Source: Candidatus Omnitrophota bacterium (GTDB taxonomy: Bacteria; Omnitrophota; Koll11; Gygaellales; JAHJCI01). Taken from it: DNA of 5,926 nt. Location: contig JAUXFU010000060.1 of assembly GCA_030622705.1 (NCBI GenBank), positions 1 through 5,926 of the forward strand. The letters are read 5' to 3'. Of the stretch, positions 1 through 5,613 are shown one piece after another. The notes beneath the pieces were generated by a model. That model worked only from the letters and a program-made list of their open reading frames with translations, did not search any database and was not told the DNA's origin. The position numbers and the translations under genes were made by a program. Each line of letters starts with the position of its first letter. The first letter of the stretch is position 1.

Positions 1-2071
1 CTGGCTGCCTGCTCCTGGTTTTGGTTTTTGACCAGTTAAAATTAATATTGGTATCAGTAGGTAAAGATAGGCTTGAGCCTATAGATATAGACTTATTTCT
101 ATTAGTCGGCTGAGATTCTAACCCATCCACATTATCCTGTGAGTTTTTATAGCCTAGGTTAAATGAAAGAAATTTTGTTAATCCGTATCTACTATATATG
201 TCCCATGCTTCATAATCTTGATAATAAATAGGGTTACTCAATGATGCATAATTACTCCCCACAAACTCATATCCATAGCTTAGGAATAAATTCCTCTTAT
301 CCATCTCTGCTTTAATCCGCCAATTATTATCCTGAACTAGGTTATCTTTCGCGTCGTCCGGGTAGTAATTACAAAAGGCGTATTGGGCTGATAAATCCAC
401 ATCAAAAGGCATACGTAAAATAGTATCCCCCATAGCTACAAGGTTTCTTCTTGGAAAAGAGGTTATCCCTACCTTATCCTGGGCTTCAGCCTCGGCATCC
501 ATACCTAATAGTTTAAACTTAAAGTCTGCTGCGCTTGAAACATATTCCTGCTCAACTCCCAGGATGTTACCGAGATAACTTACCTGACCGCCACCCGAAG
601 GCTCCATTACCGTAACATCCCTTTTCCCTGCATATATTTTAGTCTTAAACGGTTTATAGAATTTAGTTATCTCAACACCCTCGTAACCCTCTGATTGTGA
701 CCTTAGAGGAGACAAACCCACGGAAAGATCTAACAACTTCAAGTATGTATTTTTCCTATTAATACAGATATACTTACCATCCTCAACCATAGATTTATTA
801 TCCTTATCCTCCCATTTAAACTTAGAATTAAATCTATAATCATAAATATTTCCGGATATGGCCAAATCTTTAGACTTGGAGCCATGGCTGATCTCATTAT
901 TATATAAGTACGACCCAGAAGTGTAGACATTAACATTTATATCCGGCTGAAGCTCCTGTGGTATAGGCAATAATCTTCCAAAGGCCTTCGGCCGCTTTTT
1001 AACAGGCGGCTTTTCAACCTTTTCTTGTTCAGGTTGTGGCGGCTTGGGCTGAGTAAAGGTTACAAAATCTCCTGGTGTTGGCTTACCGGCCATGGTTATT
1101 GTCTTGCTTCCTGGTTCCCAACCTATATCCATAGCCAGAAGATCTCCCAGATCTTCCAGGTTAACCATCACATTATCTTCGTATTTTAATACGGGATACT
1201 CGAGGCTAAGGAATGTAGCCGTCTTTAAAAAAACCTCTTTTTTGCCTATCTCCAACCTCAGCGGTAAATCGCCCCGGATTATATTAAAACTATTCTCTCC
1301 CAAAGAAAACATTACCATTTCCAGGTTTCTGGCAATCTCATCCAGCGAGACCCAAATGTCAGATTCCTTAATTAAAACCGGGCTTAACGGACTCATCCGG
1401 CCATCTATAGATATTTGGACCCCATTAAAAAGACTGGATTCCTCTAACTCCTTAGAGGTAGTTATTCCGCCTGGCCTTGATTTTTTAATCCAGCGGATTG
1501 CTGTCTTTTTTTCAGGCCCTATCTGTATTTTTTCTGTTGGGGTTATAACCGGCAGGGGAGGCAAAATCATCCCATCCCCTCCAAAAGGAGTCTCTTTGTA
1601 TACTCTAGATTCCCTTATTCTCTCCTTAACCGACAACCTATCTCTAGGCAAAACTATTGTCCCTTCTCTTACCATAGCAGATAACTCCTGTTGCCTTTCA
1701 GAGGTATCTTCATAAATATCCTCTATTTCCGCTTCCTCTGCTATCAGTACTTCTCTGTCTAATTTCTCTAAGGGAATAAATCTGCTTAACTCCCTCTCTA
1801 CCGGCTCCTCTATCATAATTAGCTTCTCTGTTCCTGCCTGCTGCGCCTTGATCTGTTCTATTAATCTAAGCGCCTCTTTATTCTCTGGCTGAATCAATAA
1901 TATCTTCCCTGCCTCGCATAGTGCCTGTTTAAAGTCGCCAGCTGTATAATAATCTGAGGCTACCTCGTACAAAAAATCAGCAGCCAGACTACCCGAATAG
2001 GCAAAAGATATTCCTGTCTGCAAAAATACCAAATCCGCGATTATTACTACCATTATCAGCCTTCTTAACAT
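1..2071 (-). CDS. Outer-membrane beta-barrel protein with TPR-like and stalk domains, 3' end beyond the window
   Basis: The reading frame is open from ATG at 2071 to the left edge (690 codons, C-terminus missing). I translated it by hand. Residues 1-24 are a signal peptide (hydrophobic core, likely cleavage after SFA). Residues about 33-76 resemble one TPR unit (YYTAGDFKQAL...P.NKEAL). An acidic, charged region follows. Residues about 212-326 look like the copper-amine-oxidase N-terminal/stalk domain: paired strands, 'IWVSLDEIA', 'VMVNLEDLG', and a closing 'GWEPGSKTITM'. Residues about 327-376 are a Pro/Lys/Gln-rich linker. From about 377 onward, alternating polar/hydrophobic, Tyr- and Asn-rich strands suggest an outer-membrane barrel. 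A weak Shine-Dalgarno (AGAAAGGG) lies 10 nt before ATG. It is last in the operon, 74 nt after the chaperone-like gene and just past a terminator-like hairpin. I infer it is the outer-membrane exporter or anchor for the secreted proteins encoded upstream. It could instead be an ordinary porin. It lacks recognisable FimD/PapC usher features. Confidence 0.8.
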   Translation of the reverse strand, partial: MLRRLIMVVIIADLVFLQTGISFAYSGSLAADFLYEVASDYYTAGDFKQALCEAGKILLIQPENKEALRLIEQIKAQQAGTEKLIMIEEPVERELSRFIPLEKLDREVLIAEEAEIEDIYEDTSERQQELSAMVREGTIVLPRDRLSVKERIRESRVYKETPFGGDGMILPPLPVITPTEKIQIGPEKKTAIRWIKKSRPGGITTSKELEESSLFNGVQISIDGRMSPLSPVLIKESDIWVSLDEIARNLEMVMFSLGENSFNIIRGDLPLRLEIGKKEVFLKTATFLSLEYPVLKYEDNVMVNLEDLGDLLAMDIGWEPGSKTITMAGKPTPGDFVTFTQPKPPQPEQEKVEKPPVKKRPKAFGRLLPIPQELQPDINVNVYTSGSYLYNNEISHGSKSKDLAISGNIYDYRFNSKFKWEDKDNKSMVEDGKYICINRKNTYLKLLDLSVGLSPLRSQSEGYEGVEITKFYKPFKTKIYAGKRDVTVMEPSGGGQVSYLGNILGVEQEYVSSAADFKFKLLGMDAEAEAQDKVGITSFPRRNLVAMGDTILRMPFDVDLSAQYAFCNYYPDDAKDNLVQDNNWRIKAEMDKRNLFLSYGYEFVGSNYASLSNPIYYQDYEAWDIYSRYGLTKFLSFNLGYKNSQDNVDGLESQPTNRNKSISIGSSLSLPTDTNINFNWSKTKTRSRQP

Positions 2072-2101
2072 CTTTTTAAAACCCTTTCTAAAAACAGAAA
2101 T

Positions 2102-2126
2102 AAAAAAGGGGTACACCCCCTTTTTT
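2102..2126 (-). terminator. Intrinsic terminator-like hairpin between the chaperone-like and barrel genes
   Basis: On the minus strand a GGGG/CCCC stem with a 5-nt loop is flanked by an A-run before it and TTTTTT after it, so the paired region can reach 10 bp. The A/T flanks are symmetric, so it could act in both directions. It sits 20 nt after the chaperone-like stop and about 30 nt before the barrel ATG. I see no clear promoter in the remaining gap. The barrel gene would therefore depend on read-through or on an unseen promoter. This fits lower expression of an outer-membrane component relative to its substrates. Confidence 0.6.
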
Positions 2127-2145
2127 TAAGTATTTTATATTCTAT

Positions 2146-2967
2146 CTACCTATCCAAATTTACATCAAACGACGTCTGTCCCCCTAACAGATTATCTCCT
2201 CCATAATCTACCAGAGTGCGGACTGTATACCGGCCTTCTGATAAAGGCTCGTTTAAACTTACCGTAAAATTCCGGGTGGTTCCCGGAAGAATACCTCCTT
2301 TTGAAGGATTTAAATCTAATGTTGCCTGTTCTGTTTTCTGACTATCTAATATCTGGATTGTTCCTTTTGGACGGATAAGCAGATTTCCTAAATTCTTTAT
2401 GCTACAAGTCAGCTCAAGGATAGAAACATCTTCTTTTTCTGTTGTAGCTACAGTCAACCCGGTAAGTTTCGCTTTATATTCAGCAGTCCCTGCCACATCA
2501 ACTAAGACTATTGTTCCTATCCTTACCGCGACAGCGGCTGTGGTTAAGTCTTCTTGCTGCTCAGGCGTGCTTAATACCTCAAAGAATATCACAGCATAAT
2601 ACCCGCCCCTTGCTTCAGGAGGAACCCTTGCCTGGAATTTAACCACCTGTTCCCTGTTAGGACGTAAATCAAATTCATCAGGTATTAACTTAATCCATTC
2701 TGCGCAGGACCACGGCGTTGTCCCCGGCGGAAGAAAATCATTGCTTCCGTCAGGCAAATATACCAAATCTTGAACATAGACCTTGATATGAATCGCTTCT
2801 TCAGGATGGGTGTTGCTAACCGTAATATAGCTATTCTTCTTTTCCCCGCGATTAATCGTAAGCTCTACCCTGGGCGTATCAACGTTAAACTGAAAGGCAA
2901 AGGCACAACCAGACAGAATAAAGAAGCATAAAATACAACACTCCCCGATTTTTATTAATCTTTTCAT
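2146..2967 (-). CDS. PapD-like / DUF916-like periplasmic chaperone or adaptor
   Basis: The product is 273 aa. Residues 1-24 form a signal peptide with two readings: cleavage after AFA at 24, or a lipobox LSGC with Cys21. Residues about 27-135 follow the first Ig domain of pilus chaperones: 'TPRVELTINRGEKKNSYITVSN' gives Arg33 in the strand-A position and an N at the end of strand B. Then come 'LRPNREQVVKFQARVPPEARGGYY' with Lys110. Arg33 and Lys110 could correspond to the PapD subunit-anchoring Arg8/Lys112 pair; this is alignment by eye. Residues about 150-270 form a second Ig/CARDB-like domain. DUF916 proteins (WxL partners) share this style, but the usual C-terminal membrane anchor is absent. 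The SD AAGGGGAGG lies just before ATG. It follows the third small paralog by 19 nt and precedes the barrel gene. I infer it binds or escorts the small secreted proteins. The general fold is fairly sure; the exact family is not. Confidence 0.72.
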   Translation of the reverse strand: MKRLIKIGECCILCFFILSGCAFAFQFNVDTPRVELTINRGEKKNSYITVSNTHPEEAIHIKVYVQDLVYLPDGSNDFLPPGTTPWSCAEWIKLIPDEFDLRPNREQVVKFQARVPPEARGGYYAVIFFEVLSTPEQQEDLTTAAVAVRIGTIVLVDVAGTAEYKAKLTGLTVATTEKEDVSILELTCSIKNLGNLLIRPKGTIQILDSQKTEQATLDLNPSKGGILPGTTRNFTVSLNEPLSEGRYTVRTLVDYGGDNLLGGQTSFDVNLDR

Positions 2968-2986
2968 TGCCTCCCCTTAAAAAACC

Positions 2987-3478
2987 CTAAAGCATCTCGG
3001 TCATCGTATAACGCACTACAGTACGGTAATTCCCCGGCAACTGATTTCCGGGTATAGAAAGCCGGTACTCAAACCTAATCTCAGTCTCCTCCCCCTTGCT
3101 GTCATTAGGCCCGCTGGTATAAACAAGCTCAGGCGTATCAGAAAAGGCTCTGAAGATATCCTGGCTATAGATTATCCCGTCTCCGCCTATGACCTCGCTA
3201 ACCCTCCATTTAAAATTCTCATAAGCTATAACATTGCCCCCTGAGCTAAGAGGCCCGTTTAGGCGGATTTTAAGATACCATCTATTATCTTCATCTGAGT
3301 TACAGGTAATAGCGTTATGATAGCTTCCCTTTTCCCGAAGCTCCTTGACCTCAGAAATTCCCATAAAGCCGAAATCAACGATATTATTATCTGCCCTTAA
3401 CTCAAATACAGCATAAGCAGGATTTATCGCAGCTATAAAAAATAGCGCCGTAATTAAAACTCTTGATATTAATCTCAT
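2987..3478 (-). CDS. Small secreted beta-sandwich protein, paralog 3 (possible terminal subunit)
   Basis: The product is 163 aa with signal peptide 1-23 (PAYA cleavage). The mature protein begins directly with a 'VFELRADNNIVDFG' strand. A W-x-L motif, 'RWYLKIRL', is at 67-72, 'FKWRV' is at 89-93, and 'ELVYTSGPNDSKG' is at 117-129. It ends with 'GNYRTVVRYTMTEML'. These blocks align one-to-one with the gene upstream and more loosely with the 226-aa gene. Unlike those two, it has no hydrophobic N-terminal extension between the signal peptide and the first core strand. The ATG follows the previous stop by only 2 nt and has no clear Shine-Dalgarno, so translational coupling is likely. The specific function is unknown. 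I infer a surface or pilus-like subunit handled by the PapD-like protein encoded next. Confidence 0.75.
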   Translation of the reverse strand: MRLISRVLITALFFIAAINPAYAVFELRADNNIVDFGFMGISEVKELREKGSYHNAITCNSDEDNRWYLKIRLNGPLSSGGNVIAYENFKWRVSEVIGGDGIIYSQDIFRAFSDTPELVYTSGPNDSKGEETEIRFEYRLSIPGNQLPGNYRTVVRYTMTEML

Positions 3479-3480
3479 TT

Positions 3481-4005
3481 TTAAGGAGACTCAGTTATTG
3501 TATAATAAATGGTGGCTTGATAATACCCGGCAATGGCATCCCCCGGGGTATCCAATGCGTATTTAAGCCGTATCTTGACCTCATTACCCTGAGAATCCTG
3601 CGGGCCGCTGGTATAAACCAAAGTCGACTGTTGCTGAAAGCTATTCCAGCCGTCCTGTTTAATCCCCTGCCCGTCTGTTGAGTGCACTTGCCACTTAAGA
3701 CTCTGCCTGGGAATAATTCTTCCCCTTGCCCCCTGAAGATCATGGGGAAGAGACATCTTTAAATACCAGGTTTTCCCATTATTGGATAATGCTGTAACCT
3801 GGTTATAATAACGCCCCGGATAAAACTCTATCCTTTCACCCGGTTTAATCAGGCCAAAATCAATCCTATTCTTATCTACAGACAGCCTGAATGTAGAACC
3901 GACTACAACCGCAGCAATAACATCTTCAAACCTCTCCTCGAGAGCATAAACAGGACAACAGACAAAAAAAACTATTAATAGCGTAACAAATAATCTTTTA
4001 ACCAT
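3481..4005 (-). CDS. Small secreted beta-sandwich protein, paralog 2
   Basis: I chose ATG at 4005 (174 aa) because it gives a clean signal peptide (MVKRLFVTLLIVFF..., cleavage after VYA at about 21). A GTG at 4041 would add 12 residues; it has a GGAGG 13 nt upstream, inside a hairpin stem, so it remains possible. After the signal peptide comes an 18-residue segment rich in Val/Ala/Ile ('EDVIAAVVVGS'). Next are 'FRLSVDKNRIDFG' (39-51), the W-x-L motif 'TWYLKMSL' (79-86), 'LKWQV' (103-107), 'TLVYTSGPQDSQG' (128-140) and the C-terminal 'GYYQATIYYTITESP'. It is clearly homologous to the following gene; the shared YTSGP.DS.G block is the best marker. The ending resembles the 'Y-T-x-T-x-T-W-T-L-T' ending of WxL domains and the last strand of SCPU-type pilins. 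I infer an exported structural subunit; no enzyme motif is visible. Confidence 0.75.
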   Translation of the reverse strand: MVKRLFVTLLIVFFVCCPVYALEERFEDVIAAVVVGSTFRLSVDKNRIDFGLIKPGERIEFYPGRYYNQVTALSNNGKTWYLKMSLPHDLQGARGRIIPRQSLKWQVHSTDGQGIKQDGWNSFQQQSTLVYTSGPQDSQGNEVKIRLKYALDTPGDAIAGYYQATIYYTITESP

Positions 4006-4044
4006 TGGTTCAAAATAATGATTTTTCTCGCCAAATATCACGTA

Positions 4045-4090
4045 AATTTAAGGGCCTCCACCGAAACAACAATAAGGAGGCCCCTAAATT
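4045..4090 (-). promoter_or_regulatory. Intercistronic hairpin between paralogs 1 and 2
   Basis: Arms 4045-4059 and 4076-4090 are 15 nt, complementary except one position that becomes a G-U pair in minus-strand RNA. The loop is 16 nt. The GC-rich half contains GGGCCTCC/GGAGGCCC. No clear U-run follows on the minus strand, so it is more likely an RNA-stabilising or processing hairpin than an efficient terminator. Its 3' arm contains a GGAGG that could serve as, and hide, a Shine-Dalgarno for the GTG at 4041. Confidence 0.6.
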
Positions 4091-4107
4091 AACCCTTACC
4101 CTCTATT

Positions 4108-4788
4108 TTACAGGGTGGTAGTCATTGTGTAAAAAATAGTAAGATCATGTGTAACACCTGTTAAAGGGTACCCATTGCAAACTACCGTACCATCATCAAG
4201 TTCAAATTGCCCACTGGGAATAATGGCATAGGTAAAAGTCAGCAATGTTCCCCAGGGAGGTGTATTTTTATGATTAGAATCAGTCTTATATATTATCTCT
4301 CCCGCCTTCCATAGGGGATGCCATCCTTCATTCTTCTGCCCTCCACCGAGAGATTCACCAGTATTTCTGTAGGTTGCTATCTTGGTAGGATCAGACAAAT
4401 ATACAACAAAGTTATTACTAGCTACAGTAGTGGAAACCATATGTATCTTCAAACCCCAGTCCTCATCCGTATTTGAGAAACAAAGTACCCCTACATCTGA
4501 CGGAGCATCTACACCCGGCACCACCGGCGGCTTAAGCGCAGAATAAACCATTGCTTCTTGGCTCAGTGGGTCAATTGCAGGAAAGGTAACCTGTCCATCT
4601 GGATACAAAATGCCTGCGTCTGCTTGATCAGGGTATGGCCCGACACGCGGATAGAATTCTATTGCGAAAATAGGGTTTACTGTTGCTGCAACAACACTTG
4701 TCTCGATATCTTCTGACGCAAATACAGGACCACTCATTAATACTCCAACTAACAACATAACTAATCCTGTTATTACCAATCTCTTCAT
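4108..4788 (-). CDS. Small secreted beta-rich protein, paralog 1 (long variant)
   Basis: ATG at 4788 is preferred over GTG at 4797 because a G7 run (4797-4803) sits 8 nt before the ATG, whereas it overlaps the GTG. This gives 226 aa. Signal peptide 1-24 (PVFA cleavage) is followed by a hydrophobic N-terminal stretch 'SEDIETSVVAATVNPIFAIEF' that aligns with the start of the next gene's mature protein. A W-x-L motif 'DEDWGLKIHM' is at 108-117, 'EIIYKTD' is at 164-170, and the end is 'GVTHDLTIFYTMTTTL'. It shares the order of blocks with the other two small proteins but is longer: a Pro-rich insertion sits at about 48-97 and another before the last strand. Cys103 and Cys204 could form a disulfide. 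As the first of the three paralogs and the one with the best ribosome-binding site, it may be the most abundant. The function is inferred as a surface or fibre subunit. Confidence 0.72.
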   Translation of the reverse strand: MKRLVITGLVMLLVGVLMSGPVFASEDIETSVVAATVNPIFAIEFYPRVGPYPDQADAGILYPDGQVTFPAIDPLSQEAMVYSALKPPVVPGVDAPSDVGVLCFSNTDEDWGLKIHMVSTTVASNNFVVYLSDPTKIATYRNTGESLGGGQKNEGWHPLWKAGEIIYKTDSNHKNTPPWGTLLTFTYAIIPSGQFELDDGTVVCNGYPLTGVTHDLTIFYTMTTTL

Positions 4789-4796
4789 CTTACTCA

Positions 4797-4803
4797 CCCC
4801 CCC
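4797..4803 (-). promoter_or_regulatory. Ribosome-binding site that decides the start of paralog 1
   Basis: A run of seven G on the minus strand, followed by TGAGTAAG and then ATG (4788), gives a normal 8-nt spacing. This argues for ATG at 4788 and against the in-frame GTG at 4797, which overlaps the run. Confidence 0.55.
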
Positions 4804-4815
4804 TTTCTTAACTAA

Positions 4816-5409
4816 TTACTCCAACCTCACGTTATCAATATAAATAGGGCCGCTGTAAACCGGGCGCATATTTGACTCAATCATTACCCCTAATTTCCTC
4901 ACATCAGCGCGGAATTCTTCAGTAACCTGAATTCTGCGCCAGTCAGTGTTTTCCTCCGGAATAAGGCTGGCGCTGATTGTTGTCCATTCCCCGGGAATCA
5001 ATTTCTTCAAACGGCTCATCTCAACCCATTTCCAGTCATCCCCAACAGTAAGAATCAACTTTGTCCTTAAACCAAGAGGCGCATTCTCCGGAATAAATAT
5101 ATCTACGGATATGGTTTTATAGGCGGTCCAGTCAAAATACTCCTGTACCTCACAATAGGCGCCTGTCCATTTTTTCCCGGGGAATTCCGCCATCAACTCC
5201 AGGGAAGACTTACCCTCCTTGGCATATTTGGTTGATACAGCAAAGCTTTCTCCTACGTAGTCCGCCTTTTCAAAGCACCAATCAGGAATTTCCCAACTGG
5301 GGACCTTTTTCTCAAAACCGAAGATCACCTTTTCTTCACAAGAACCAAGACCTACCCCAAGAAACAATATGCCTAAAACCATTATCCCTATTGTTAGTTT
5401 TTGCTTCAT
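4816..5409 (-). CDS. Predicted lipoprotein with a carbohydrate-binding-like jelly-roll domain
   Basis: The frame stays open upstream to 5550, but ATG at 5409 (197 aa) is right. It has an AGGGAGGG Shine-Dalgarno and starts a clean signal sequence (MKQKLTIGIMVLGILFLGVG). The upstream extension would cross a promoter-like box and a hairpin. The lipobox LGSC puts the lipidated Cys at 24, with Glu at +2. Residues about 28-197 look like one galactose-binding-like beta-sandwich of the type found as carbohydrate-binding modules: 'YAKEGKSSLELMAEF', 'FDWTAYKTISVDIFIP', 'PGEWTTISASL' and the typical end 'GPIYIDNVRLE'. It is Trp-rich (Trp39, 44, 81, 94, 126, 128, 142, 157), and several of these could stack on sugars. 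It is first in the operon, with 27 nt between its stop and the next ATG. I infer a membrane-anchored glycan-binding or accessory surface protein. No catalytic residues are evident. Confidence 0.72.
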   Translation of the reverse strand: MKQKLTIGIMVLGILFLGVGLGSCEEKVIFGFEKKVPSWEIPDWCFEKADYVGESFAVSTKYAKEGKSSLELMAEFPGKKWTGAYCEVQEYFDWTAYKTISVDIFIPENAPLGLRTKLILTVGDDWKWVEMSRLKKLIPGEWTTISASLIPEENTDWRRIQVTEEFRADVRKLGVMIESNMRPVYSGPIYIDNVRLE

Positions 5410-5412
5410 ATG

Positions 5413-5420
5413 CCCTCCCT
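5413..5420 (-). promoter_or_regulatory. Ribosome-binding site of the lipoprotein gene
   Basis: AGGGAGGG on the minus strand lies just before ATG 5409; the GGAGG core is 4 nt from the start. The spacing is short, but the complementarity is strong and supports this start over the one at 5550. Confidence 0.6.
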
Positions 5421-5445
5421 GATTACCAACCCTATTATTAAAATA

Positions 5446-5476
5446 AAAGCCACGGCTTTTTCGGATCCGTGGCTTT
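5446..5476 (-). terminator. Terminator-like hairpin in the operon leader (possible attenuator)
   Basis: A perfect 10-bp inverted repeat AAAGCCACGG/CCGTGGCTTT has an 11-nt loop. On the minus strand it is followed by TATTTTAATAATA, a broken U-tract. It lies downstream of the promoter-like site at 5510-5537 and 36 nt before ATG 5409. Transcripts from that promoter must pass through it. It may be a leaky terminator or attenuator, or the terminator of a longer upstream transcript. Confidence 0.5.
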
Positions 5477-5509
5477 ATCCAAATATACTTTAAATTTTCT
5501 TTTTTATCC

Positions 5510-5537
5510 ATTATAAGGATAACATCCTTTGTCTTAA
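5510..5537 (-). promoter_or_regulatory. Sigma70-like promoter for the operon
   Basis: On the minus strand, TTAAGA (5537-5532), a 16-nt spacer and a perfect TATAAT (5515-5510) are followed by GG. The predicted start of transcription is near 5503, giving a leader of about 94 nt. The spacer contains a small inverted repeat AGGAT-GTT-ATCCT. The -35 box matches TTGACA at 4 of 6 positions. Confidence 0.4.
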
Positions 5538-5578
5538 TCTTCAAACTCAAAAACTACCTTTTGTCTCAGTTAACACAT
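5538..5578 (-). repeat. Regulatory direct repeat, copy A
   Basis: These 41 nt match copy B (5843-5883) at 34 positions in the same orientation, with no gaps. The shared core on the minus strand is GTTAAC-n-GA-n-ACAAAAG-n-TAGTTTT, followed by a looser GTTTG-n-AGA. It ends just before the promoter-like site at 5510-5537. I recognise no known regulator site in it. Confidence 0.6.
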
Positions 5579-5613
5579 TTTAACCTCTTAGTTCTTAAGA
5601 GATTACAAATTCC

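Noticed and set aside
739..936. 65-codon minus-strand frame
   Set aside because: It is out of frame inside the barrel gene, with no ribosome-binding site or domain signature.
1092..1715. Open frame of 207 codons on the plus strand
   Set aside because: It lies wholly antisense to the barrel gene, whose minus-strand frame has a signal peptide and recognisable domains. The plus-strand product is Ser/Ile/Leu-rich with no motif.
3495..3743. 82-codon minus-strand frame, plus short plus-strand frames at 3463-3681, 2399-2599 and 5232-5441
   Set aside because: They are out of frame or antisense within the paralog, chaperone-like and lipoprotein genes, with compositions that mirror the real genes.
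2987..4788. Type IV pilin or autotransporter assignment for the small proteins
   Set aside because: They have ordinary Sec signal peptides with no prepilin G-F/E cleavage motif and long helix, and no C-terminal translocator domain.
5446..5510. Possible c-di-GMP (GEMM) riboswitch, suggested by an AAAGCCACGG string
   Set aside because: The string pairs with its own complement in a simple hairpin, and the other conserved GEMM segments (such as GGCAAACC and GGGACGCAAAGCC in order) are absent.
5410..5550. 47-codon N-terminal extension of the lipoprotein
   Set aside because: It would cover the -10-like box and the leader hairpin and would bury the signal sequence. ATG 5409 has its own strong ribosome-binding site.
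5585..5601. Short inverted repeat CTCTTA/TAAGAG with a 5-nt loop
   Set aside because: Six AT-rich base pairs are easily found by chance in this DNA, and there is no U-tract or other support.
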